In this document: positions 1-10,848 of the stretch, piece by piece | Layout of the letters: each line of letters starts with the position of its first letter | How positions within the stretch are numbered: position 1 is the stretch's first letter | From: Halomonas borealis | Lineage (GTDB): Bacteria > Pseudomonadota > Gammaproteobacteria > Pseudomonadales > Halomonadaceae | Length of the DNA stretch: 64,000 nucleotides | Assembly: GCF_004798905.1 (NCBI RefSeq) | Contig: NZ_SDMO01000002.1 | Coordinates: 1 to 64,000, forward strand | Direction of reading: 5' to 3' | Notes under the pieces: model-generated | Seen by the model: only the letters and a program-made list of their open reading frames with translations | Databases searched by the model: none | What the model was told of the DNA's origin: nothing | Position numbers and translations under genes: made by a program

Positions 1-108
1 CAAACTTGGTTCAAGATTCAAACGTTCTCTTGACGAGTCGCTTGTCTTGATATTCAGTGACTAGTCACCGACATCCCGACAAGCGCCCACATGAATTATC
101 TGATCGAT

Positions 109-120
109 TGTTAAAGAGCC
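109..120 (-). promoter_or_regulatory. boxA antitermination element of the rrn leader
   Basis: Minus-strand GGCTCTTTAACA matches the enterobacterial rrn boxA (TGCTCTTTAACA) at 11 of 12 positions. In the family this element recruits NusB/NusE to allow antiterminated rRNA transcription. Its position between P2 and the presumed 16S gene is as expected. Confidence 0.85.
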
Positions 121-191
121 ACTCACACTCGATAAGGAGCGGAGCATCTTGCGTTACCGGCCACTTGGCCAGCGCCTCGCAAGGAAGGCGT

Positions 192-219
192 ATTCTACGC
201 GATCGGTGCGTCGTGTCAA
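192..219 (-). promoter_or_regulatory. rrn promoter P2
   Basis: On the minus strand a TTGACA -35 box (214-219) and a TAGAAT -10 box (192-197) are separated by 16 bases. It lies 114 bp downstream of P1. Hexamers and spacer match P1 exactly, the tandem arrangement usual for rrn operons. Confidence 0.85.
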
Positions 220-305
220 CCCGTGATCTCGCGGCTCGAAAGCGCCGAGTGGGCGACCGCGCCATCGCCTGAACAACCAAGGCGACGTCCGATCGAGTGG
301 TGAGC

Positions 306-333
306 ATTCTACCGATTCCGGCGTTCCTGTCAA
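306..333 (-). promoter_or_regulatory. rrn promoter P1
   Basis: On the minus strand a TTGACA -35 box (328-333) and a TAGAAT -10 box (306-311) are separated by 16 bases. The sequence just upstream (about 334-375) is A/T-rich, like the UP element of rRNA promoters. The short 16-base spacer is the same as in the downstream promoter P2, which supports both being real rRNA promoters. Confidence 0.85.
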
Positions 334-376
334 CCGAGCATTTTTCGATAACGCCGAAAAACCTCAAAGAAAACAA

Positions 377-526
377 GTGCTTCTACCACCCATCACCGCC
401 TGCAACGTTACCCGTCGCCGGCAGCGGATGCGTACTTTACGGGCTACGGCGGAGGGACGCAAGGGCTTTTTGACCGCCTTCGCGCAATCGCCGGAGCGCC
501 GCCGATGCGACACCCCGGCGCAGGCT
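377..526. other. gap between the lipoprotein gene and the rrn promoters
   Basis: About 150 bases with no credible gene. It lies downstream of the lipoprotein stop and upstream of the rrn promoters. No convincing intrinsic terminator was found. It may carry upstream activator sites for the rRNA promoters, but none can be named from sequence alone. Confidence 0.4.
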
Positions 527-2245
527 TTACTCTCCGGAGGACAGGCGCACCATGCCGTTGCTGCTGCCATAGGCACTGATGCTAACTTCATACGTGCCCG
601 GCTCCAGGCGACGCACGATGCGCGAACCAAGCCCCAGGTCGGCGGCATCGTCGTTCTGCGCGTCGACACCGTTTCCACTCAGGCTGAGGATAGTATCCAC
701 GGCGCTCGACGTACTCTCCAGCACCACTTCACGCGCCTCGTCGACCACCAGTTGATACGTGAGGTGCCCACCGGCCGACATCTCGCCATAGATCGTCTCG
801 CCCGGCGCCATCTCGCCCCCGTCGCTCATGCGGCCCTCGAAGGCAGCGGTATTGGCACTCAGGGTATAGACGCCATTCCCGCTGTAGCTCTGCACATCCA
901 GGGTATAATCACCGGGCTCCAGCACGGTGCTGATCAGCGAATTGCGATCGCCCCCGCTGTCGTCATCGCTGAGATCGACACCATTGCCCTGCAGGCGCAG
1001 CACCGGGTCGAAATCCTGGGACGCGAGCGCCAGGTTCACCTCGGCAACTTCCTCGACGGTGAACTGATAGCGGTTGTTGCCGATACCACCGTACTGCCCC
1101 TGGACCTCGTCGCCGCTGGCGATCGGCCCATCGTTGCGAAACTCGCCGCTGAACTCGCCACGCTGCATCGCCAGTTCATAGTCACCGCGACTGTTACCGT
1201 AACTCGCCACCTCGACGCGATAGTCACCGGCCATCAGCACCGTCTGGATGCGCGAATCGGTATTGCGACCGCTATCATCGTTGCGGATCTCGGTGCCATC
1301 GCCGCTCACGCTGAGCACGGTATCGAAGTCCGATGAGCCGAGCTCTACGGTCACCTCGGAAGGCTCGTCGAGATGCAGGGCATAGAAGTTCGACGACTCG
1401 CCGTCCAGGCTGCCGCCGATGCGATCGCCATCACGCAGCGGCCCGCCGTTGCGACGCCCCTCGGCGAGATCGCGCTGCTCGGCGAGCAGTTGATAGCTTC
1501 CCCCGGTGCTCAGCAGGTGGCTCGCACACTCCGTCGCGGCCATGTTGGGCTTGGCCGCCTGCCCCAGCTGGACACGATAGTCGCCCGCTTCCAGATAGGC
1601 ATCGAGGCGCAACTCGCCGGCGGCGCACGACTCGGCCCGCTGGTTCACGTCCTCACCCAAGAGACGCATGTCGAGCCCCTCCTCACCGGACAGGGCCAGC
1701 TCGAGGTGCGCGGGGGCATCCAGGCTGAGCGAATACTCGGCCGCGCCGTCTTCCAGCCGGCCAACCAGCGGATCGCCGGCCGTCAGGGCGTTTGCCTCGT
1801 CGGCCGCCTCGGCTTCCAGCGCATAGGGCCCGAAGGCGGCACCATCGCGGCCATTGACCACCACCAGGGTGCAACGCTGCGCCTCGGGAGCGGTCAGCAG
1901 GATCGCCGATTGGCCATCGGCGCCTGCCTCGGCCGACCCCAGCCAGTGGCCTTGATCGTCGAAGGCCGACAACGAGGCGTCGAAGGGCGCTTCCAGCGTA
2001 TAGCGATAGCGCTTGGCACCGTCATCGCCGCACAGCCAGTGCGCCGAATAGCGAGTCCCGTTATTGAGGTTGACCGGGCTGGTCGAGGTCAGCTCCCCCT
2101 CGATGCCCACACCGGCCGACACCTCAGGCGCCGAGGCGAAGCGCGCCTCGTCGTCGCTGCAACCCGCCAGCAGGATGAGCCCAGCCAGGCCCACCAGCAG
2201 GCGACCCGATGAAGCGCAGAAGCGCCGAGTTTCTTGAGTATCCAC
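527..2245 (-). CDS. lipoprotein with tandem PPC-like beta domains
   Basis: A 572-residue exported lipoprotein of unknown role. Residues 13-28 are hydrophobic and end in the lipobox LAGC, with C29 as the lipidation site. The start is a GTG preceded by AGGGAG seven bases upstream; a longer in-frame extension would bury the signal peptide. At least three pre-peptidase C-terminal (PPC) type repeats are visible at about 270-360, 375-465 and 475-570. Each carries an Asp-rich loop of the form DFDTVL...GNG...DDSG and a GDY.V..SYG strand. Two more degenerate copies seem to fill residues 45-150 and 155-255. PPC domains usually sit at the end of secreted proteases, but no catalytic domain is present. 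The gene ends 150 bp from the rrn promoter region. Confidence 0.75.
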   Translation of the reverse strand: MDTQETRRFCASSGRLLVGLAGLILLAGCSDDEARFASAPEVSAGVGIEGELTSTSPVNLNNGTRYSAHWLCGDDGAKRYRYTLEAPFDASLSAFDDQGHWLGSAEAGADGQSAILLTAPEAQRCTLVVVNGRDGAAFGPYALEAEAADEANALTAGDPLVGRLEDGAAEYSLSLDAPAHLELALSGEEGLDMRLLGEDVNQRAESCAAGELRLDAYLEAGDYRVQLGQAAKPNMAATECASHLLSTGGSYQLLAEQRDLAEGRRNGGPLRDGDRIGGSLDGESSNFYALHLDEPSEVTVELGSSDFDTVLSVSGDGTEIRNDDSGRNTDSRIQTVLMAGDYRVEVASYGNSRGDYELAMQRGEFSGEFRNDGPIASGDEVQGQYGGIGNNRYQFTVEEVAEVNLALASQDFDPVLRLQGNGVDLSDDDSGGDRNSLISTVLEPGDYTLDVQSYSGNGVYTLSANTAAFEGRMSDGGEMAPGETIYGEMSAGGHLTYQLVVDEAREVVLESTSSAVDTILSLSGNGVDAQNDDAADLGLGSRIVRRLEPGTYEVSISAYGSSNGMVRLSSGE

Positions 2246-2346
2246 GTGTTGTCTCCCTACGAAGTGGCGGCGGCCCCGCATCGGCGGGGCAAGCGCACTA
2301 TAGCGGAAAACGCCGTGCATCGAGCCACGACTCCCGTCACGACGCC

Positions 2347-3480
2347 TCACGAGACCAGAGAATCCGCCCCCAGATCGGCGATGCTGCGCGCCCCGGTGAG
2401 AGTCATGGCGACGCGCATCTCCTTGTCGATCAGCTCGAGCAGGTGCGTCACTCCCGCCTCGCCGGCGGTCGCGAGCGCATACACGAAGGCACGGCCCAGC
2501 AAGACGGTATCGGCCCCCATGGCGATCATACGGACGACGTCGAGCCCATTACGCACCCCGGAATCGGCCAGGATAGCCAGGTCGCCCTTGACCGCATCGG
2601 CGATGGCCGGCAAGGCCTGCGCGGTGGAAGGGACCCCATCAAGCTGACGGCCGCCGTGATTGGAGACGACGATGCCATCCGCCCCGAAGCGCACGGCATC
2701 GCGGGCATCTTCGGGGTCGAGGATGCCCTTGATGATCATCGGTCCATCCCAGAGTTCGCGAATCCACTCCAGGTCCTTCCAGGAGATGGAGGGATCGAAA
2801 TTGTCGCCAAGCCAGGCGATGTAGTCCTCGAGCGCCGTCGGCTGACCGCGATAGTCCGACACATTGCCCAGATCATGAGGGCGCCCATGCACGCCCACGT
2901 CCCAGGCCCAACGCGGATGGGTGGCGGCCTGCAACATGCGTCGAATCCCCCCATGCTTGCCGCTCATGCCGGAATGGGCATCGCGGTAGCGCGCCCCGGG
3001 CACCGGCATATCGACCGTGAAGACGAGCGTCTTGACGCCCGCCGCCTTGGCACGCTCCAGGACATGGCGCATGAAGCCGCGATCCTTCAGCACATAGAGC
3101 TGGAACCAGAGTGGGCGCCCCACGGCCGAGGCGACCTCATCGATAGGGCATACCGACACCGTGGACAACGTGAACGGTATCCCCTTGCCGGCGGCCGCCC
3201 GGGCCGCCTGCACCTCGCCACGCCGCGCATACATACCCGTCAGCCCCACGGGGGCCAGGGCCACGGGCATGGCCAGGGACTCACCGAACAACTCGGTCGC
3301 AAGCGATAGCGAGGACATGTCCTTCAGCACGCGTTGACGCAATGCGACCCCGGCGAGGTCTTCGACATTCCGCCGCAGCGTGTGCTCCGCATAGGCGCCC
3401 CCATCGGCATAGTGGAAGAGGAAGGGCGGAATGCGACGCTTGGCGGCCTGGCGATAGTCCGTGGCGGCGGAAATGATCAT
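2347..3480 (-). CDS. lldD: FMN-dependent L-lactate dehydrogenase
   Basis: A 377-residue member of the FMN alpha-hydroxyacid oxidase/dehydrogenase family. It oxidises L-lactate to pyruvate and passes electrons to the respiratory chain at the inner membrane. Visible family features are the N-terminal segment [16 protein letters not shown], the FMN-contacting K251 in IIKGIL, and the catalytic base H275 in the [10 protein letters not shown] signature. Length fits LldD (about 380). It is divergent from a GntR regulator, with two ATTGGT-N3-ACCAAT palindromes in between, which points to lactate-responsive control. Enzymes of this family also act on glycolate or mandelate, so substrate choice rests on overall resemblance and the lldR-like neighbour. 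Confidence 0.88.
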   Translation of the reverse strand: MIISAATDYRQAAKRRIPPFLFHYADGGAYAEHTLRRNVEDLAGVALRQRVLKDMSSLSLATELFGESLAMPVALAPVGLTGMYARRGEVQAARAAAGKGIPFTLSTVSVCPIDEVASAVGRPLWFQLYVLKDRGFMRHVLERAKAAGVKTLVFTVDMPVPGARYRDAHSGMSGKHGGIRRMLQAATHPRWAWDVGVHGRPHDLGNVSDYRGQPTALEDYIAWLGDNFDPSISWKDLEWIRELWDGPMIIKGILDPEDARDAVRFGADGIVVSNHGGRQLDGVPSTAQALPAIADAVKGDLAILADSGVRNGLDVVRMIAMGADTVLLGRAFVYALATAGEAGVTHLLELIDKEMRVAMTLTGARSIADLGADSLVS

Positions 3481-3727
3481 GGCGAGCCCTGTACAGTGGA
3501 TGAGCGGTCAATGAATGGCTAACGCAGGCTCCGTGGCCCCACTTCGGGGCCATCGACACCCGGCCGGCGCCTCTCGTCGAGCCCCCACTGACACGGCACG
3601 CCGGAGAAGCGATGCCCGGCCGAACGGGTGGAGCGCAGCCGCCCACCGTTCGAGCGCAACGAGGGACGTCGGTGGAAAGCATGGGCCGGTTCTCGACGCC
3701 TATGACGATGGATGCCCGACGAAGAAA

Positions 3728-3744
3728 AATTGGTAAAACCAATT
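3728..3744. promoter_or_regulatory. GntR/LldR-type operator 1
   Basis: AATTGGTAAAACCAATT is a perfect palindrome with a 3-base centre. It has the ATTGGT-N3-ACCAAT form known for PdhR/LldR-type FadR-subfamily regulators. It lies about 250 bp upstream of lldD and 215 bp upstream of the regulator start. Confidence 0.8.
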
Positions 3745-3897
3745 AACCCTTAAGGATGTCGATAGCCTATGGCTCGACTATCAGGGTGTCAAAATTCCGC
3801 TCGCCCAACCTCCCCATACCTTGGTATTAAGGCAGGAATACAGAGCCGCAAGCCCTTGAAAAATCACCGTAATGCCCAGGCGCCTTCACGACATAAC

Positions 3898-3912
3898 ATT
3901 GGTAATACCAAT
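3898..3912. promoter_or_regulatory. GntR/LldR-type operator 2
   Basis: ATTGGTAATACCAAT repeats the same half-sites as operator 1, 170 bp away and 48 bp before the regulator start. This spacing would allow autoregulation or DNA looping. Confidence 0.8.
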
Positions 3913-3960
3913 TCAAAAACGCTACCATGTGAGCATAGATCTTCCGCCCAGGAATGCCCC

Positions 3961-4736
3961 ATGTCCTACCCGACCCTGCGCCAGCCGCGCCTTGCCGACG
4001 TGATCACCGAACGCCTCGAAGCACTGATCCTCGAAGGCAGCCTCAAGCCCGGCCAACGCCTTCCGCCCGAGCGCGAACTGGCCGAGCGCTTCGGTGTCTC
4101 GCGCCCCTCGCTGCGCGAGGCGATCCAGAAGCTCGCCGCGCGCGGCCTGCTGCAAAGCCGTCAGGGCGGCGGCACCTTCATCACCGAGGACCTCCACAGC
4201 GGCTACAGCGACCCGCTACTGGAGATGCTCTCGCGGCACGGCGAGTTTCACCTCGACCTGCTCGAGTTCCGCGATGCCATGGAAGGCCTCTCCGCCTACT
4301 ATGCCGCGCTGCGTGCCACACCCACCGACAAGGCGGTGATGCTGCAACGCTTCGAGGAGCTCGAGGCCCGCTTCGCGGCCCGCGACGCGGCCGAGGAAGC
4401 CAAGGCCGATGCCGCCTTCCACCTGGCCATCGCCGAGGCCGCCCACAATGTGATGCTGCTGCACAGCATCCGTGGCATCTTCCACCTGCTGGAGCGAAGC
4501 ATCGTCGACAACCTCGAGCAGCTGTTCGCCAAGCCCGATGCCCGCGAGCGCCTGATGACCCAGCACCGCGCGTTGCTCGACGCCATCCTCCAGGGGCGCG
4601 CCGAGGAAGCCCGCGCCTGCTCCCACGACCACCTGGTCTACGTGGAAGAGAACCTGCTCGCCGCGGCCCGGGCCGAGACCCGCGCCCAGCGCTCGCTGCG
4701 TCGCGCCCAGTCCATGCCGACACCGCCAACCGAGGC

Positions 4737-4740
<4 letters not shown>
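3961..4740 (+). CDS. lldR: GntR/FadR-family regulator, LldR/PdhR-like
   Basis: A 259-residue transcription factor. Residues 8-75 form a GntR winged helix with the signature PPERELAERFGVSRPSLREAI. Residues about 90-225 form an FCD ligand-binding domain. The ATG at 3961 is chosen because AGGA precedes it and the domain begins at once; the frame is open further upstream but reads through the operator region. The divergent lldD and the two ATTGGT-N3-ACCAAT operators argue for lactate or pyruvate sensing. Its stop overlaps the ATG of the histidine kinase gene (ATGA), so the regulator and the two-component system are translationally coupled. Confidence 0.82.
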
Positions 4741-8006
<3,266 letters not shown>

Positions 8007-8031
<25 letters not shown>

Positions 8032-8678
8032 GCCAGCAGATCGGCCAACGGCTGCCACGGCGGCAGCCAGGGCAAGAGGCTCGCCGCCACCACCAGCATG
8101 GCCAAGGAATTGCCCGGTTGGCGCCAATCGAAGGGCTTGAGAGCGGTGCCGAAGGAGCGCTTGAGGCGCGCCCCGGTGAGGTCGACGCTATACAACTCGT
8201 CGAGCGACAGGTGGATCACGAAGCCGACCGCCAGCGCCGCGCCGTAACTCCAGGCCAGCTGGTCGGACAGCGAGAACAGGCGATGGCCGAGGGCCGTGGT
8301 GATCAACCCGCACAGTGCCCCGGCCAGCAGCGAGTGCCAGATGCCGCGATGCACGGTGAAACGACAGAACAACGCCCCGCCGAGGTAGCGCACGGCCAGG
8401 TAGATGCCGCCGCAGGCCACCATCAACGGCCCCGGCTCCAGGCGACGCTGCAGCCACAGCGCCCCGGCCACCACGGCGGGGATCGCCAGCAGGTTGAAGA
8501 TCAGGCGGATCGCCTTGGAACGGTCGGCGTCGATATCGGGGAGGATGCCACCGAAGGTTACCAGCGCCAGGATCGGCAGCCCCTCGGCCAGCCCCCATAG
8601 CCCGGCCTGCCAGCCGACATGGGCGACCACCGCGCCTAGGGACGCGGCCACGCCGAGGTGGGTTCGAAAGTCGGCCAT
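8007..8678 (-). CDS. YdjM-type membrane-bound metal-dependent hydrolase
   Basis: A 223-residue integral membrane protein of the LexA-regulated YdjM / DUF457 group, annotated as inner-membrane metal-dependent hydrolases. An N-terminal TDxHxxxG-like segment (residues 3-10, DFRTHLGV), the FGGILPDIDAD motif near residue 45 and the HRGIWHS motif near residue 115 are the likely metal ligands. Four or so hydrophobic segments follow. Function within the family is not established. It is convergent with dctD and overlaps its last codons. I saw no LexA box upstream, but the 142-bp gap to the next gene is more A/T-rich. Confidence 0.75.
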
Positions 8679-8820
8679 GACCGCGGCGCCTCACTGACTG
8701 GATAAAACATCAGTTTAGCGCTCGACATGGCCAAAGAAAACAATCAGTTGGCGGATCAAGCGTTTCTTGCACCTCGCGCGAGTGCGCTGGCCCGGAATCG
8801 CCCCTCATCCGCCTGGCCCC

Positions 8821-9369
8821 TCAGCCCTGCGCCGCCAGGTATTCGTCCTTCAGCTTGACGTAGTTGCCGGCGGTATAGGGGAAGAAGGCGCGCTCCTTGT
8901 CCTTGATCGGGCGCAGCGCCTTGGCCGGGTTACCGGCGTAGACATGGCCGCCCTCCAGGCGCTTGCCCGGCGGCACCACGGCGCCGGCGGCGATGATCAC
9001 CTCGTCTTCGACCACCACACCGTCCATGACGATGGCTCCCATGCCGACCAGGATGCGACTGCCCAGGGTGGCCCCGTGCAGGATCGCCTTGTGGCCGACG
9101 GTGACATCGTCGCCAAGGGTCAACGGGAAGCCCTCGGGATTGAAGTCGCTGGCATGCGTGATGTGCAGCACGCTGCCGTCCTGGATGCTCACCCGGCGCC
9201 CGATGCGGATGCGGTGCATGTCGCCGCGAATCACCGCCATCGGCCACACCGAGCAATCGTCGCCCAGCACCACGTCGCCCAGCACCAGGCAGGCCGGATC
9301 GATATAGACGCGCTCGCCCAGCCGCGGGCTCGTGCCCTGCCAGGGCCTCAGTGTCTTGGCTTCGCTCAT
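8821..9369 (-). CDS. gamma-type carbonic anhydrase family protein (YrdA-like)
   Basis: A 182-residue protein built from left-handed beta-helix hexapeptide repeats, with the order typical of the gamma-carbonic anhydrase/YrdA family (for example IGRRVSIQDGSVLHITH and DDVTVGHKAILHGATLG). The His residues in these two segments are the expected zinc ligands. The ATG at 9369 has GGAG seven bases upstream. Catalysis is often absent in bacterial members, so enzyme activity is not assured. The NSS transporter gene ends upstream with a 16-bp gap, so the two may be co-transcribed. Confidence 0.85.
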   Translation of the reverse strand: MSEAKTLRPWQGTSPRLGERVYIDPACLVLGDVVLGDDCSVWPMAVIRGDMHRIRIGRRVSIQDGSVLHITHASDFNPEGFPLTLGDDVTVGHKAILHGATLGSRILVGMGAIVMDGVVVEDEVIIAAGAVVPPGKRLEGGHVYAGNPAKALRPIKDKERAFFPYTAGNYVKLKDEYLAAQG

Positions 9370-9385
9370 CACACCGCTCCCATCG

Positions 9386-10726
9386 TCAGATCAGTCCAGA
9401 CACCAATACTACCAGCGTCAGCGGAATCGACACCCAGCGCACCGTGGTACGCCACAGGCGAAAGCCGGTGGGGCCGGCGTCCAGGGCGCGCAGCGCCACC
9501 ACCTCGGGCAGCACCCAGGCGGCGAACACCGCGATCAGCGCGCCACCCACGGGCAGGAATATCTCCGGTGGAATGGTGGTCACCAGGTCGAAGGCGTTCA
9601 TCCCGAACAGCACCTCGACGTCGGCGAGCGTCGAGAAGGACAGCACCGACAAAAGCCCCACCAGCCACACCGCCACGCCCACCGCGGCGGCGGCCTGAGC
9701 GCGCTTGAGCCCCCAGCCCTGCAGGGTGGCGACCATCGGCTCGGCCAGGTTGATCGACGAGGTCCAGGTCGCCAGCAGCAGCAGCAGGAAGAATAGCGAC
9801 AACCAGAAGGCCCCGAACGGCAGGTCGGCGAAGGCCACCGGCAGGGTCACGAACATCAGTCCCGGCCCTTCGGCGGGGTCCATGCCCTGGGCGAAGACCA
9901 CCGAGAAGATCGCGATGCCGGCCAGCAGCGCCACGGTGATATCCAGCACCGCGACGCCCAGCGCCGCCCGCGGCAGGCTCTGATGATCGGGCATGTAGGC
10001 ACCGTAGGCCATCAGCGCACAAGCCCCCACCGCCAGGGTGAAGAAGGCGTGCCCCATGGCGGCGAACAGCACCGAGGGCGTCACCGCCGACAGGTCCGGA
10101 GTGAACAGCCAGGCCAGCGCCGGACCGAAACCATCGGTGGTGGCGGCGTGGCCGGCCAGCACCAGCAACAACAGGTAGAGCAGCGGCATCAACAGGTTGT
10201 TGAGCCGCTCCAAGCCCTTGGTCACCCCGGCGGCGACCACCAGCATGGTCAGCACCAGGAACAGGGTATGGTTGAAGGTCATGCGCCCCGGGTCGGCGAG
10301 GAAGGCATTGAAGCCGGCACCGACCTGGGCGGCATCCTGGCCGGCGAAGTCACCATTGATCGCCGAGACGAGGAACTCGATGGACCAGCCCGACACCACC
10401 GAATAGAAGGACAGGATGCAGAACACCGTGAAGGCGCCGAACAGCCCCAGCCAGCGCCAGTGACGGCTATGCCCGGCCTGGGCGGCCAGATGGCTCAGCG
10501 ACTGCATGGGGCTGCGTCGCCCGGCGCGGCCGATCAGGATCTCGGCCATCATCACCGGCAGCCCCAGCAGCGCCACGAAGGCCACGTAGAGCAGGATGAA
10601 GACGGCACCACCGTTCTCGCCGGCGATATAGGGAAAGCGCCAGATATTGCCCAGCCCCACCGCGGCACCGGTCACCGCCAGGATGAAGGCGCGGCGGCTG
10701 CTCCAGCGCTCCAGGGTTTCGTTCAT
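9386..10726 (-). CDS. sodium-dependent transporter, NSS (SNF) family
   Basis: A 446-residue polytopic membrane protein, about 11-12 transmembrane helices. The N-terminus carries the NSS signature AVGLGNIWRFPY, whose unwound TM1 helix binds Na+ and substrate in LeuT-like proteins. Bacterial members take up amino acids such as tryptophan, tyrosine or leucine with Na+. The substrate cannot be told from sequence here. It is divergent from prlC and sits upstream of the gamma-carbonic anhydrase gene. Confidence 0.85.
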   Translation of the reverse strand: MNETLERWSSRRAFILAVTGAAVGLGNIWRFPYIAGENGGAVFILLYVAFVALLGLPVMMAEILIGRAGRRSPMQSLSHLAAQAGHSRHWRWLGLFGAFTVFCILSFYSVVSGWSIEFLVSAINGDFAGQDAAQVGAGFNAFLADPGRMTFNHTLFLVLTMLVVAAGVTKGLERLNNLLMPLLYLLLLVLAGHAATTDGFGPALAWLFTPDLSAVTPSVLFAAMGHAFFTLAVGACALMAYGAYMPDHQSLPRAALGVAVLDITVALLAGIAIFSVVFAQGMDPAEGPGLMFVTLPVAFADLPFGAFWLSLFFLLLLLATWTSSINLAEPMVATLQGWGLKRAQAAAAVGVAVWLVGLLSVLSFSTLADVEVLFGMNAFDLVTTIPPEIFLPVGGALIAVFAAWVLPEVVALRALDAGPTGFRLWRTTVRWVSIPLTLVVLVSGLI

Positions 10727-10848
10727 CGCCTCGTCTCCGGCCTGAAGTGAAAAATGGCGCCAAGCCTAGCACATTGAAACCCGCCTCGACCGCCCGCATC
10801 TAAGCGCTATGACCCTTTTCACCGTCATCCTTTTCCCTCGAGGTGCGC

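Larger units (their letters stand above)
1..376 (-). promoter_or_regulatory. rRNA operon leader; 16S gene lies just left of the window
   Basis: Read on the minus strand, this stretch has the layout of a gammaproteobacterial rrn promoter and leader. Two strong promoters are followed by a boxA-like antiterminator and then about 110 bases of processing-stem sequence running off the left edge. The stretch holds a 12-bp perfect palindrome at 57-68 and an inverted repeat gcttgtc/gacaagc around 40-85. Both could be part of the RNase III stem that precedes 16S rRNA. No protein gene is credible here. The 16S gene itself is not in the window; its presence at coordinates below 1 is inferred. Confidence 0.85.
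3481..3960. promoter_or_regulatory. lldD-lldR divergent control region
   Basis: A 480-bp gap between divergent genes, clearly more A/T-rich than its surroundings from about 3720 to 3950. It holds two palindromic operators (3728-3744 and 3898-3912). A further dyad, ATACC-TT-GGTAT, lies at 3816-3827 and has the opposite arm order. I see no coding sequence in it. Confidence 0.7.

Noticed and set aside
2273..2290. GCCCCGC/GCGGGGC hairpin between lldD and the lipoprotein gene
   Set aside because: No T-run on either strand and a short stem; it could be chance in GC-rich DNA, so it is not called a terminator.
3816..3827. ATACC-TT-GGTAT dyad as a third GntR operator
   Set aside because: Arm order is opposite to the two clear operators, so it probably is not bound in the same way.
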